Shown here one piece after another: positions 1 to 5,742 of a DNA stretch of 6,712 nucleotides. Under the pieces are notes generated by a model. That model was given only the letters and a program-made list of their open reading frames with translations, was not told the origin of the DNA and searched no databases. Source of the stretch: Methanobacteriota archaeon (GTDB lineage: Archaea; Halobacteriota; Methanosarcinia; Methanosarcinales; Methanosarcinaceae); contig JAUPKV010000653.1 in assembly GCA_030837265.1 (NCBI GenBank), forward strand, positions 1 through 6,712. Reading direction: 5' to 3'. The translations under genes were made by a program, and so were the position numbers. Within the stretch, counting starts at the first letter, position 1. Each line of letters starts with the position of its first letter.

Positions 1-3000
1 AATTCTGTTCCTTTGTTTCTTTTAATCTCAAGTTCGCCTTTTAACTGGTCGACAAGGGAAGTAACTAGTTGAAGCCCAAGACTATCAAGATTTTCAATAT
101 GTAAATTTTTAGGAATACCTACGCCATTGTCAGAAACAGATAGAATTAGATTTGAACTTATAGCATCCTCGAAATTTTCTTTTTCACTGATATTCACGAA
201 ATTTTTTATTTCTCTATGAAGACTTATCCAAATTTCACCATTCTCTTTTCCAATAAATGCATGCTTAAAAGAATTAGTAACAATTTCGTTTATTAATGTT
301 CCTAATGGAATTGCAGTATCTATGTCAAGGAAAATATCGTTTTCTATATCTCTTTCAATTTTTATAGTTTTATTTCCAAGCCTATATGTCAATAACAGAT
401 TTTCAGAGAGTTTCTCGATGTAATCAGAAAAATTGATAGTTTCTAATCCACTGCCCCTATATAGTTCCTCATGGATTAGAGCCATGGACATGACTCTATT
501 TTGACATTCTTTAAATGCATCAAGTATTTCCAAGTCTTTAATATCACATCTTCCTAAAAATTTATCAGCTTGAATATCTAACAATGATGACACTATTTGG
601 AAGTTATTTTTTATTCTATGGTGAATCTCCTTTTCTCTAGCAATCTCAAACTTCTCAAGGGCTTGTTTAGCTTCTTTACGTATAGTTATATCTGTAAACA
701 TGCTAAGAGTACCTAAATATTCTCCATCTTTATCCAAAAGTGACTTTGCATTTACTATTGCCCACAACATTGTGCCATCTTTCTTTGTTAACTTTAATTC
801 GTAGTTATCGTCTATACCTAACCATCTATTTTTCAAATTAAGTTTGACGATAGCTTTCGATTCATCATCATTGAGAAAATTCCATATTGGTCTACCAATA
901 CCTTCTCCATGGGCATATCCAAGCATATCTTCCATTCTATTATTTTCAAAAGTGATTATTGCTTCTTTGTCAATTATTACTATACCTTCATTTGCAGTTT
1001 CTACGATGTTCCGGTACTTTTTCTCACTCTTACGAAGTTTTTCTTCTATTGCTTTATTATCGGTTATATCTCTAGAAATAAATGAGACCGCAATCATTTC
1101 TCCATATGAGTTAAAAACAGGAGAAAGCGTTATTGAAACATTGATTATTGTTCCATCTTTCTTTTGTCGTATCGTTTCATAGTGATGAATACGTTCTCCT
1201 TGCTTAATTTTTTCACTTAAATTCTTTGTCTCATCAATCAAATGGGGTGGAGCCAAAATGGATATAGGCTCTCCCAAGATTTCTTTAACAGAGTAACCAT
1301 ACACCTTCTCTGCACTTTTATTCCAACTTGTAATAATGCCCTCAGGAGATAAAGTCCCAATAGCATCATTAGAAGTTTCCACAATGTTTGCTAAGTTACT
1401 GATTTTTTCCTCATATTTGTAAAGTTTTGTAACATCTTGAAATGTTCCTTTTAGTTGTATAGGAGTGCCTTTTTCATTAAATATCGCTTTTATATGTGAA
1501 AAAATTTTACTTTCTTCTCCGTTAGCTAAAATTATCGAATAAACACCAGAATCTGAATCTCCTGATAAAGCTTTGTCAATGGAATTGCATATCTTATTTC
1601 TGTAATCTGGATGAATATAATTTAAAAACTCGTTATATGTTAAGTCGGGTTCTTGTGGGTTACGTTTAAGAATATTATACATTTCATTAGAACAGTATAC
1701 CTCGCCTGTTACGAGATTCCAATCAATATTACCTATATGAGCCATTTTTTGAGCTTCAACAAGACTTGATTCACTTTCTTTCAACGATTTATTTGCAGTC
1801 TCAAGATCCTTCGTACGTTCTATAACTAATTTTTCCAAATTCTCAAGTGTTTCTTTAAGCTTAGTTTCTGCTTCTTTTCTCTTAGTGATATCTGTGAGCA
1901 TACTAATAGAACCAGAGAACTTACCGTTTTTATCAAAAAAGGATTTAGCATTAACATGAACCCATAAAGATGCTCCATCTTTTCTTATAAATCTAAATTC
2001 ATGATTCTCATTGATCCCTTGCCGTCTTTTATTCATAAGATTCTCAAAAACAGCTTTACCTTCCTCATCGGTAAAATCCCTTACTGATCTACCAATTATT
2101 TCTTCTCGACTGTATCCCAACATCTCCGCCATTTTTTGATTAACATAAGTAGTCTTGTGCTCAGTATTAATTATTTGTATACCCTCATTTGCTGTCTCTA
2201 CAATACTGCGGTACTTTTCTTCACTTTCGCTTAATATTTCATAAGCTCTCTGGAGTTCTTCTGATTTATCCTCTAATTTTTCAGACTGTATAAAAAGTGT
2301 TTCATACGCTTCAAGCAAAAACTCATCGACTCGCTTCTTTGATAGTGACAAAGCCAGATATTTTGCTAGTCGTTCTAACTTTATAATTGTGGTTGATGAA
2401 AATAGTCCTTTTCGTCTGTCGTTCAACTGAAGAAGACCTAAAGTTTCTTCATTGACTCGGAGAGCGATAATAGCAAGTGATTCATATCCCATTTTATTAC
2501 ATTTGTTGCATTTTCTGATGCTGTTATCAGCATCTATACTTGTAGCAAGCAGTTCAGTAGTGCTGTTAGTCCAGAAACTTCCTTGTGAAGTAAAGAAAGA
2601 TATTGAAGGATCTATTTGTCCACAAATAACATTCTTACACATTGATTTTTTAATTTGAGTGCCGGAGTTGACGTATATAAATTGTCCTGAGTCATTCCAA
2701 GCGCAAAGGATGTCTTCAGATTTAGGATATTCTTTAATGAATCCTTTTGTTTCGAAAAATGGATAATCGTATTTAAGCTGCAGTCTTACACCAACTGCTT
2801 CAATGTCATAGCTATTACTGAAGAAATTTAATGCAGAATGAACTAATTCCACAGTACTTTTACTCTCATTAACAAGCTTTAAGAACTCCAACTCTATTTC
2901 ACATTCAAGTTTTTTAACATTAGTTTTTTCTTCAAATTTTTTCTGACCACTTATATCAAATCCAAAAATACACACACCTTTTTCCTCACATAAGGGATAA

Positions 3001-3269
3001 AATACAGTTAAGTATGCTCTTTTTCCTACATCAACTTCAATTTTTTCCGGATTATTTCGTGAGATAGCCTGTTGCACAAGATCTACTATACAAGGAGGTA
3101 ATGTTTCTCCAACTACTACTTTCCACTCGCGCAATAAAACTTTGCCAGCTTCATTTGAGTAAAGAATAGTCCCATCTTTATCTACACGAAGCATGGAACT
3201 TGGATATATTGTCAAATAATTGTCTTGTTTATCTTTCATTTTCCGCACAGGCTCCTCTTTTGGTTCCAT
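1..3269 (-). CDS. Multi-PAS/GAF sensor histidine kinase (HisKA_2 type), C-terminus cut by window edge
   Basis: One uninterrupted frame of 1089 codons, read through codon by codon, runs off the left edge at ...KGTE. Domains in order: PAS about 17-115; GAF about 130-312; coiled linker; PAS 350-470 (KYRSIVETANEGI ... TDITKRK); coil; PAS_3-like 508-615; PAS 625-740; PAS 749-865; dimerisation/phospho-acceptor EIHHRIKNNFQ with His883/His884; HATPase with N box NEIVTNSFKHAF (Asn994), DNGVGIP (Asp1047) and SLGLQLV (about 1063). This is the HisKA_2-type kinase common in Methanosarcinales. It should autophosphorylate on His and pass the phosphate to an unseen partner. No membrane helix or signal peptide is seen, so it is cytoplasmic. 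The GAF carries MCKNVICG (Cys211, Cys216) and CNKC (Cys254, Cys257), possible ligand or redox sites. Start: ATG at 3269 follows an in-frame stop at 3299-3297; Met11 (3239) is the alternative. The C-terminus probably lies only a few residues beyond the edge. The input signal is unknown. Confidence 0.95.
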   Translation of the reverse strand, partial: MEPKEEPVRKMKDKQDNYLTIYPSSMLRVDKDGTILYSNEAGKVLLREWKVVVGETLPPCIVDLVQQAISRNNPEKIEVDVGKRAYLTVFYPLCEEKGVCIFGFDISGQKKFEEKTNVKKLECEIELEFLKLVNESKSTVELVHSALNFFSNSYDIEAVGVRLQLKYDYPFFETKGFIKEYPKSEDILCAWNDSGQFIYVNSGTQIKKSMCKNVICGQIDPSISFFTSQGSFWTNSTTELLATSIDADNSIRKCNKCNKMGYESLAIIALRVNEETLGLLQLNDRRKGLFSSTTIIKLERLAKYLALSLSKKRVDEFLLEAYETLFIQSEKLEDKSEELQRAYEILSESEEKYRSIVETANEGIQIINTEHKTTYVNQKMAEMLGYSREEIIGRSVRDFTDEEGKAVFENLMNKRRQGINENHEFRFIRKDGASLWVHVNAKSFFDKNGKFSGSISMLTDITKRKEAETKLKETLENLEKLVIERTKDLETANKSLKESESSLVEAQKMAHIGNIDWNLVTGEVYCSNEMYNILKRNPQEPDLTYNEFLNYIHPDYRNKICNSIDKALSGDSDSGVYSIILANGEESKIFSHIKAIFNEKGTPIQLKGTFQDVTKLYKYEEKISNLANIVETSNDAIGTLSPEGIITSWNKSAEKVYGYSVKEILGEPISILAPPHLIDETKNLSEKIKQGERIHHYETIRQKKDGTIINVSITLSPVFNSYGEMIAVSFISRDITDNKAIEEKLRKSEKKYRNIVETANEGIVIIDKEAIITFENNRMEDMLGYAHGEGIGRPIWNFLNDDESKAIVKLNLKNRWLGIDDNYELKLTKKDGTMLWAIVNAKSLLDKDGEYLGTLSMFTDITIRKEAKQALEKFEIAREKEIHHRIKNNFQIVSSLLDIQADKFLGRCDIKDLEILDAFKECQNRVMSMALIHEELYRGSGLETINFSDYIEKLSENLLLTYRLGNKTIKIERDIENDIFLDIDTAIPLGTLINEIVTNSFKHAFIGKENGEIWISLHREIKNFVNISEKENFEDAISSNLILSVSDNGVGIPKNLHIENLDSLGLQLVTSLVDQLKGELEIKRNKGTE
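3252..3257 (-). promoter_or_regulatory. Possible ribosome binding site bearing on the kinase start
   Basis: GAGGAG lies 12 nt before the ATG at 3239. A second GGAG at 3275-3272 lies only 2 nt before the ATG at 3269. Neither spacing is ideal (5-9 nt is usual), so the start is either 3269 or 3239. Residues 1-10 (MEPKEEPVRK) are outside any domain and do not help to decide. Confidence 0.35.
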
Positions 3270-3431
3270 TTCTCCAAATACTAACCAAAGAAAATATCAG
3301 TCTCAGTTTTAAGTTTCCGTCTCTTGTTTTTTTTCAAAAATTGAGGATTAATAGATAGGTTCTGTTATGTTTTCGTACCTTTAGCTTGGTTACCATATAC
3401 AAATAAAATTGAGTGAGTAATCAGTGACAAC

Positions 3432-3443
3432 TTTATAAAACCT
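3432..3443 (-). promoter_or_regulatory. Candidate proximal TATA box for the sensor kinase
   Basis: GGTTTTATAAAG on the minus strand resembles an archaeal TATA box. Transcription would start roughly 25 nt downstream, leaving a leader of about 140 nt. The surrounding ATAGGTTTTATAAAG is nearly repeated in the distal box at 3497-3481. This is inferred from sequence likeness only. Confidence 0.35.
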
Positions 3444-3480
3444 ATAAAACTAAATAAAACATACTAAAAAATATAATAAG

Positions 3481-3492
3481 CTTATATAAAAA
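3481..3492 (-). promoter_or_regulatory. Candidate distal TATA box for the sensor kinase
   Basis: TTTTTATATAAG on the minus strand is the best match to an archaeal TATA box in this intergenic region. It would place the start near 3457 and give a leader of about 190 nt, which is not unusual in Methanosarcina. It lies 22 bp downstream of the ATATCA half-site cluster, a sensible arrangement for regulated transcription. Confidence 0.45.
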
Positions 3493-3514
3493 CCTATTTT
3501 TTCAAGCAGTCTCA

Positions 3515-3542
3515 ATATCAAGTCTGATATATCATATCTGAT
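3515..3542. repeat. Cluster of ATATCA half-sites upstream of kinase promoter
   Basis: On the plus strand ATATCA (3515-3520), a 4-nt gap, then the perfect palindrome TGATATATCA (3525-3534), followed by TATCTGAT (3535-3542). Three half-sites in alternating orientation occur within 20 bp, just upstream of the distal TATA box of the kinase gene. The arrangement suits a dimeric DNA-binding protein. AT-rich sequence makes such repeats easier to find by chance, so confidence is modest. Confidence 0.3.
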
Positions 3543-3645
3543 GCTTAATTATGGTTCAAGTCTAGAGACATTCCGCAATAAATTTGATTTAAATCTTCTG
3601 AGACATAGTCCAGTGGAAATATGGAATTCCACGGGGTTTTCATTG

Positions 3646-3720
3646 GTCGAATAACAGGACGAGATTACTCTCCTCCAGTTTTCTAGGAACCGGACTTGAC
3701 AGTTTCTCGTCATCCGGCTC
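3646..3720 (-). mobile_element. Group II intron 3' fragment (domains V and VI, 3' splice site)
   Basis: Read on the minus strand, this is the 3' end of a group II self-splicing retroelement. Domain V (3720-3687) is joined by a 3-nt linker (CTA, 3686-3684) to domain VI (3683-3649). Domain VI pairs GAA/UUC, then AAC/GUU, then GGA/UCC around a U·U mismatch, then GAGA/UCUC across a G·G mismatch, and closes with a GUAA loop. Exactly one A (3652) is unpaired on the 3' strand. It sits seven nucleotides from the predicted intron end CGAC (3649-3646), the expected branch point. Only 77 bp separate domain V from the MEDS-PAS stop, far too little for domains I-III or a reverse transcriptase gene. The copy is therefore truncated or deleted, and cannot splice or move by itself unless the missing domains act in trans. 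A 5'-truncated retrotransposition product is the simplest explanation. Confidence 0.85.
3687..3720 (-). ncRNA. Group II intron domain V (catalytic hairpin)
   Basis: This is a 34-nt hairpin of the classic form. A basal 8-bp stem GAGCCGGA/TCCGGTTC has the usual G·U pair next to the AGC catalytic triad (second to fourth bases). A distal stem TGACGA/CTGTCA is closed by a GAAA tetraloop, with a 2-nt bulge (AG) on the 3' side. Bacterial and archaeal domain V sequences begin GAGCCG, carry a GAAA loop and end CGGTTC, all present here. The distal stem has one A·C mismatch next to the loop and a G·U pair, a sign of mild decay. The length and bulge position match the canonical fold exactly. Confidence 0.88.
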
Positions 3721-3751
3721 GAGCCACTACTACCCTTTCGGGTGTCAGTTC

Positions 3752-3786
3752 AGAATAAGATTGGATCAATTCTCCAATTTCATTCT
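3752..3786 (-). repeat. Strong 35-nt hairpin just downstream of the MEDS-PAS stop
   Basis: Two 14-nt arms (3786-3773 and 3765-3752) pair with one A·C mismatch and one G·U around a 7-nt loop (GAATTGA). A weaker outer stem (GTG-CAG with CTG-A-CAC) extends it to about 3795-3742. A second small hairpin, ACCC-GAAA-GGGT, follows at 3743-3732. No T-tract follows, so it is not a standard terminator. It could be a remnant of intron domain III/IV, a transcript 3'-end stabiliser, or the stem next to which the intron landed. Confidence 0.5.
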
Positions 3787-3797
3787 TAGCTGCACTT

Positions 3798-4781
3798 TCA
3801 GCAAGTGGGCATGCTACGTTCGTTGAAATCACGAGCAACATGAATGCTCTCAATTAGCTTTCCTTCAGAATCATATTGAGGAGAAGCGCTTACTATGAAA
3901 TAACCACCAGCACGATTTTCACAAACTTCTGAAGTATGCTCTAATCCATCTATAAGCATCCGCCTATGTGGGCAGAAAGAAGGAGGCTTGGAAGTCCCAT
4001 GAACAAAACGATAGCATGTTAATCCAATGCATTCTTCAGGTGTAATTCCTAATCTGGATGCCATGGCTCTATTTGCACGAACAACTCTATAGTTAGAATC
4101 TATTATAGCTATTAAGTCTGGCACTGTGCCAAAAGTATTTTCCCACTCTTTTGTTGCTTTTATTGCTGTTTCCTCAGCAATTTTACGTTTAGTGCTTTCA
4201 ATTAGCTTCCATTTACCATTACTTTTAATCATTGCAAATTTGTGGTTTACACCGAGATAAAGTATTTCTTCGATGTTGTGCTTTTCAATAAAATAAGTGC
4301 AAAGAGCTATCATATGGCAATTACTAATGGCAATATCCATTTGTTCTTTAAATGTAATGAAACTGTCCCAGTTTTCTTTCTCCAACCAAGAATTGTTACC
4401 ACTAAGTCTTACACCTTCGTAACCGTTAGGTAATATATGAGAAATCCTTTCGGCACAACAGTTTGATGCCCTATCTTGGTTAAAAGTACCTTCTTTCAAA
4501 AACCAGTCTTTGTGAGAAATAATTTCGATTTGCCCTTTTTCTAGATATTTATCCAAGTTTGGTATATTATCTCGCAGTGCTATTATTGCCTCTTCACTTT
4601 CCAAAGGTTGAGAAGTGATCCAGATGCATAGTTCATTATTTTCTAAGCCTGTTTTGAAATAGGGTACAAGAATATTAATTAGGTCTTCTTTTGTTTGATA
4701 AAATTGGCAAATATGCATACCCCAAGGTATATCGCCTATTATATCAATACCGGATTTTCGTAGGTTACTTGTCATTGGCAT
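3798..4781 (-). CDS. MEDS-PAS sensory protein (DcmR-type sensory domain plus cysteine-bearing PAS)
   Basis: 327 residues. Residues about 16-175 form a MEDS domain (methanogen/methylotroph, DcmR sensory domain), recognised by GDIPWGMHICQFY, TKEDLINILVPYFKTGLENNE and the later IEEILYLGVNHKF region. A helix (about 193-210) leads into a PAS domain (about 212-320) with CYRFVHGTSKPPSFCPH (Cys256, Cys270), a motif known in a PAS subgroup of methanogens and deltaproteobacteria, ending in HVARDFNER. There is no HTH, kinase or GGDEF, so this is a stand-alone sensor whose output must be another protein. DcmR itself regulates dichloromethane dehalogenase in Methylobacterium; the ligand here is unknown. 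ATG 4781 has GAGG (4790-4787) 5 nt upstream, better placed than for the second ATG at 4775. The frame ends SMPTC directly after the PAS. The next frame stays open for a further 29 codons beyond this stop, so a 3' frameshift cannot be excluded. Confidence 0.9.
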   Translation of the reverse strand: MPMTSNLRKSGIDIIGDIPWGMHICQFYQTKEDLINILVPYFKTGLENNELCIWITSQPLESEEAIIALRDNIPNLDKYLEKGQIEIISHKDWFLKEGTFNQDRASNCCAERISHILPNGYEGVRLSGNNSWLEKENWDSFITFKEQMDIAISNCHMIALCTYFIEKHNIEEILYLGVNHKFAMIKSNGKWKLIESTKRKIAEETAIKATKEWENTFGTVPDLIAIIDSNYRVVRANRAMASRLGITPEECIGLTCYRFVHGTSKPPSFCPHRRMLIDGLEHTSEVCENRAGGYFIVSASPQYDSEGKLIESIHVARDFNERSMPTC

Positions 4782-4853
4782 TAAAACCTCAAATTAAAAA
4801 TTATAATTGGGTTCTTATTAAAACAAATTTAAATATTTTATGATTTTATGAAG

Positions 4854-4861
4854 TTATATAA
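4854..4861 (-). promoter_or_regulatory. Candidate TATA box for the MEDS-PAS gene
   Basis: TTATATAA on the minus strand, 73 bp upstream of the ATG, matches the archaeal TATA consensus. Transcription would start near 4830 with a leader of about 50 nt. It suggests the MEDS-PAS gene has its own promoter rather than depending on read-through from the MarR gene, whose T-tracts lie just upstream. Confidence 0.45.
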
Positions 4862-4869
4862 GACAAACC

Positions 4870-4900
4870 AAAAAAATTTTTTGCAACGGAACCGAAAAAA
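4870..4900 (-). terminator. T-tract terminator region after the MarR gene
   Basis: The minus strand has two T-runs, six T at 4900-4895 and seven T at 4876-4870, downstream of the MarR stop (4964). The second is preceded by six A, making a self-complementary A/T block. Archaeal RNA polymerase terminates at oligo-T tracts without needing a stem. A short CCG...CGG pair flanks the first run. Confidence 0.4.
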
Positions 4901-4908
4901 GACGGAAC
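4886..4908. repeat. Direct repeat ACGGAAC upstream of the MEDS-PAS promoter
   Basis: ACGGAAC occurs at 4886-4892 and again at 4902-4908 on the plus strand, 16 bp start to start with an A-tract between. It stands out as G+C-bearing in AT-rich DNA, and lies 25-47 bp upstream of the candidate TATA box. That is where an activator site would be expected, but it also overlaps the MarR terminator region. Confidence 0.3.
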
Positions 4909-4963
4909 TCACGAATTACTCAGATTTTGCTATTAGTACCTGCTATTTTGCGGCGGTGACAGC

Positions 4964-5446
4964 TTATGTAGATCTACCTTTATTTCTTTCACACAACTGA
5001 CTTTTCTGTGGAGGCTCAAACCCGGGCTCAAAAAGTTTGATCGCAGCTTTTTGAAGAAGTAACCAAAGAATTTCTTTTTCTTCATATGTAAAATCCGATA
5101 AAAGAATTTCAGCAAAAGAATCTAATTTTTTAAAAATATTATCTCTCATTTCTTTTCCTTTTTCAGTTAAGTAAACTTTGTAAGCCCTTTGATCATTTTC
5201 ATCCTTTTGCCTGAACACATACCCTTCTTTTTCCAAGCTCTGGATTGCTCTGGCACTTGTTGCTTTACTAACTTTGAGGTCTTTTGCAATTGTTTCCTGA
5301 GATATTCCATCTTTATGATTTAAATACATTAGAAACTCAAACTGTCCGCTTCCTAACCTATAATCTTCGAGTTCCTTTGTCATATAGGCTGAATGGCTTC
5401 GATATATGTAGGAAATTGGGCCTAGCATTATTGTTTGATCTTTCAT
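4964..5446 (-). CDS. MarR-family winged-helix transcriptional regulator
   Basis: 160 residues, slightly long for the family. An N-terminal helix (about 2-24) precedes the winged helix-turn-helix: ISQETIAKDLKVSKATSARAIQSLEKEG in parts at 48-75, with the recognition helix about 59-72, and a wing at 79-92 carrying the typical D-x-R (DENDQRAYKVYLTEKG). C-terminal helices (about 97-142) provide the dimerisation surface, and a hydrophilic tail of about 18 residues includes Cys152. MarR proteins bind palindromic operators as dimers and are usually released by small ligands or oxidation. ATG 5446 is supported by GGAG at 5458-5455 with an 8-nt spacer. An inverted repeat covers the TATA box upstream, so autoregulation is likely. 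The neighbouring ABC permease gene, ending 297 bp upstream, is a plausible further target because MarR regulators often control exporters. The ligand cannot be read from the sequence. Confidence 0.93.
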   Translation of the reverse strand: MKDQTIMLGPISYIYRSHSAYMTKELEDYRLGSGQFEFLMYLNHKDGISQETIAKDLKVSKATSARAIQSLEKEGYVFRQKDENDQRAYKVYLTEKGKEMRDNIFKKLDSFAEILLSDFTYEEKEILWLLLQKAAIKLFEPGFEPPQKSQLCERNKGRST

Positions 5447-5504
5447 ATTTTTTTCTCCATTCTTTAATCTTTGAAATTGTTTGAGGAAATATATTTGAAA
5501 GAGC

Positions 5505-5529
5505 TCAATATTTATAATTATTATATTGA
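5505..5529 (-). promoter_or_regulatory. MarR-gene promoter with overlapping inverted-repeat operator
   Basis: TCAATAT (5505-5511) and ATATTGA (5523-5529) form a perfect 7-bp inverted repeat with an 11-bp spacer. A TATA box, TATAAATA on the minus strand (5516-5509), lies inside it. Transcription would start near 5485, giving a leader of about 40 nt. A MarR dimer here would block access of TBP/TFB, giving negative autoregulation. The palindrome and its position are seen; the binding protein is inferred. Confidence 0.5.
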
Positions 5530-5707
5530 AGGAAAAATGAACACATGGATAAGTAAGGAAGTAGGTATCTAGTAATATAAGATCCTCTACCTAAAGTATG
5601 CCAATCACATTTTTAAAGCATTTCTATTTCATTATTTTACCACTAGTGCTTTTTTAAGCTCTTTTGAGTTAGCAACTATCATTTTTCAGCGAAACATTTG
5701 CTCCAAA

Positions 5708-5740
5708 CAAAAAATAAGAAAAGGATTGTTCCCTTTCTTT
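5708..5740 (-). terminator. Hairpin plus T-tract terminator after the ABC permease
   Basis: Two bases after the permease stop codon, AAGAAAGG pairs with CCTTTTCTT (one bulged T) across a 7-nt loop. It is followed by six T (5714-5709 region) and a further T-run on the minus strand. This marks the permease as the last gene of its transcript and separates it from the MarR gene. The remaining spacer, about 5531-5707, shows only a weak TAGGTA/TACCTA inverted repeat (5562-5567, 5588-5593) and nothing else recognisable. Confidence 0.55.
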
Positions 5741-5742
5741 AG

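Larger units (their letters stand above)
3270..3797. other. 528-bp intergenic region between MEDS-PAS gene and sensor kinase gene
   Basis: No convincing gene is seen here. From the MEDS-PAS stop downward it holds a 35-nt hairpin (3752-3786), a small GNRA-loop hairpin (3732-3743), group II intron domains V and VI (3646-3720), a short hairpin in the presumed 3' exon (3613-3632, arms GTGGAA/TTCCAC), and a cluster of ATATCA half-sites (3515-3542). Two TATA-like boxes and a long leader to the kinase follow. Base composition changes sharply: 3621-3740 is about 49% G+C (59 of 120 counted), while the flanking promoter region is very AT-rich. A 32-codon frame (3643-3545, minus) starts three bases after the intron boundary but has no ribosome binding site. 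Confidence 0.8.

Noticed and set aside
844..1182. 112-codon plus-strand frame
   Set aside because: It lies fully inside the sensor kinase PAS region, whose minus-strand frame has clear PAS motifs. No domain or ribosome binding site supports the plus-strand reading.
3523..3542. TCTGAT direct repeats as a CRISPR-like or satellite array
   Set aside because: Only two 6-base copies with no spacer regularity. Better described as part of the ATATCA half-site cluster.
3613..3632. GTGGAA/TTCCAC hairpin as a terminator
   Set aside because: The stem is only 6 bp with an 8-nt loop and has no T-tract on either strand.
3716..3725. GGCTCGAGCC palindrome as a protein-binding site
   Set aside because: It straddles the start of intron domain V. 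Its right half is the conserved GAGCC, so the palindrome is explained by that overlap.
4933..5115. 60-codon minus-strand frame overlapping the MarR 3' end
   Set aside because: Out of frame with the well-supported MarR gene, covering its C-terminal helices. Lys/Phe-rich low-complexity peptide without its own ribosome binding site.
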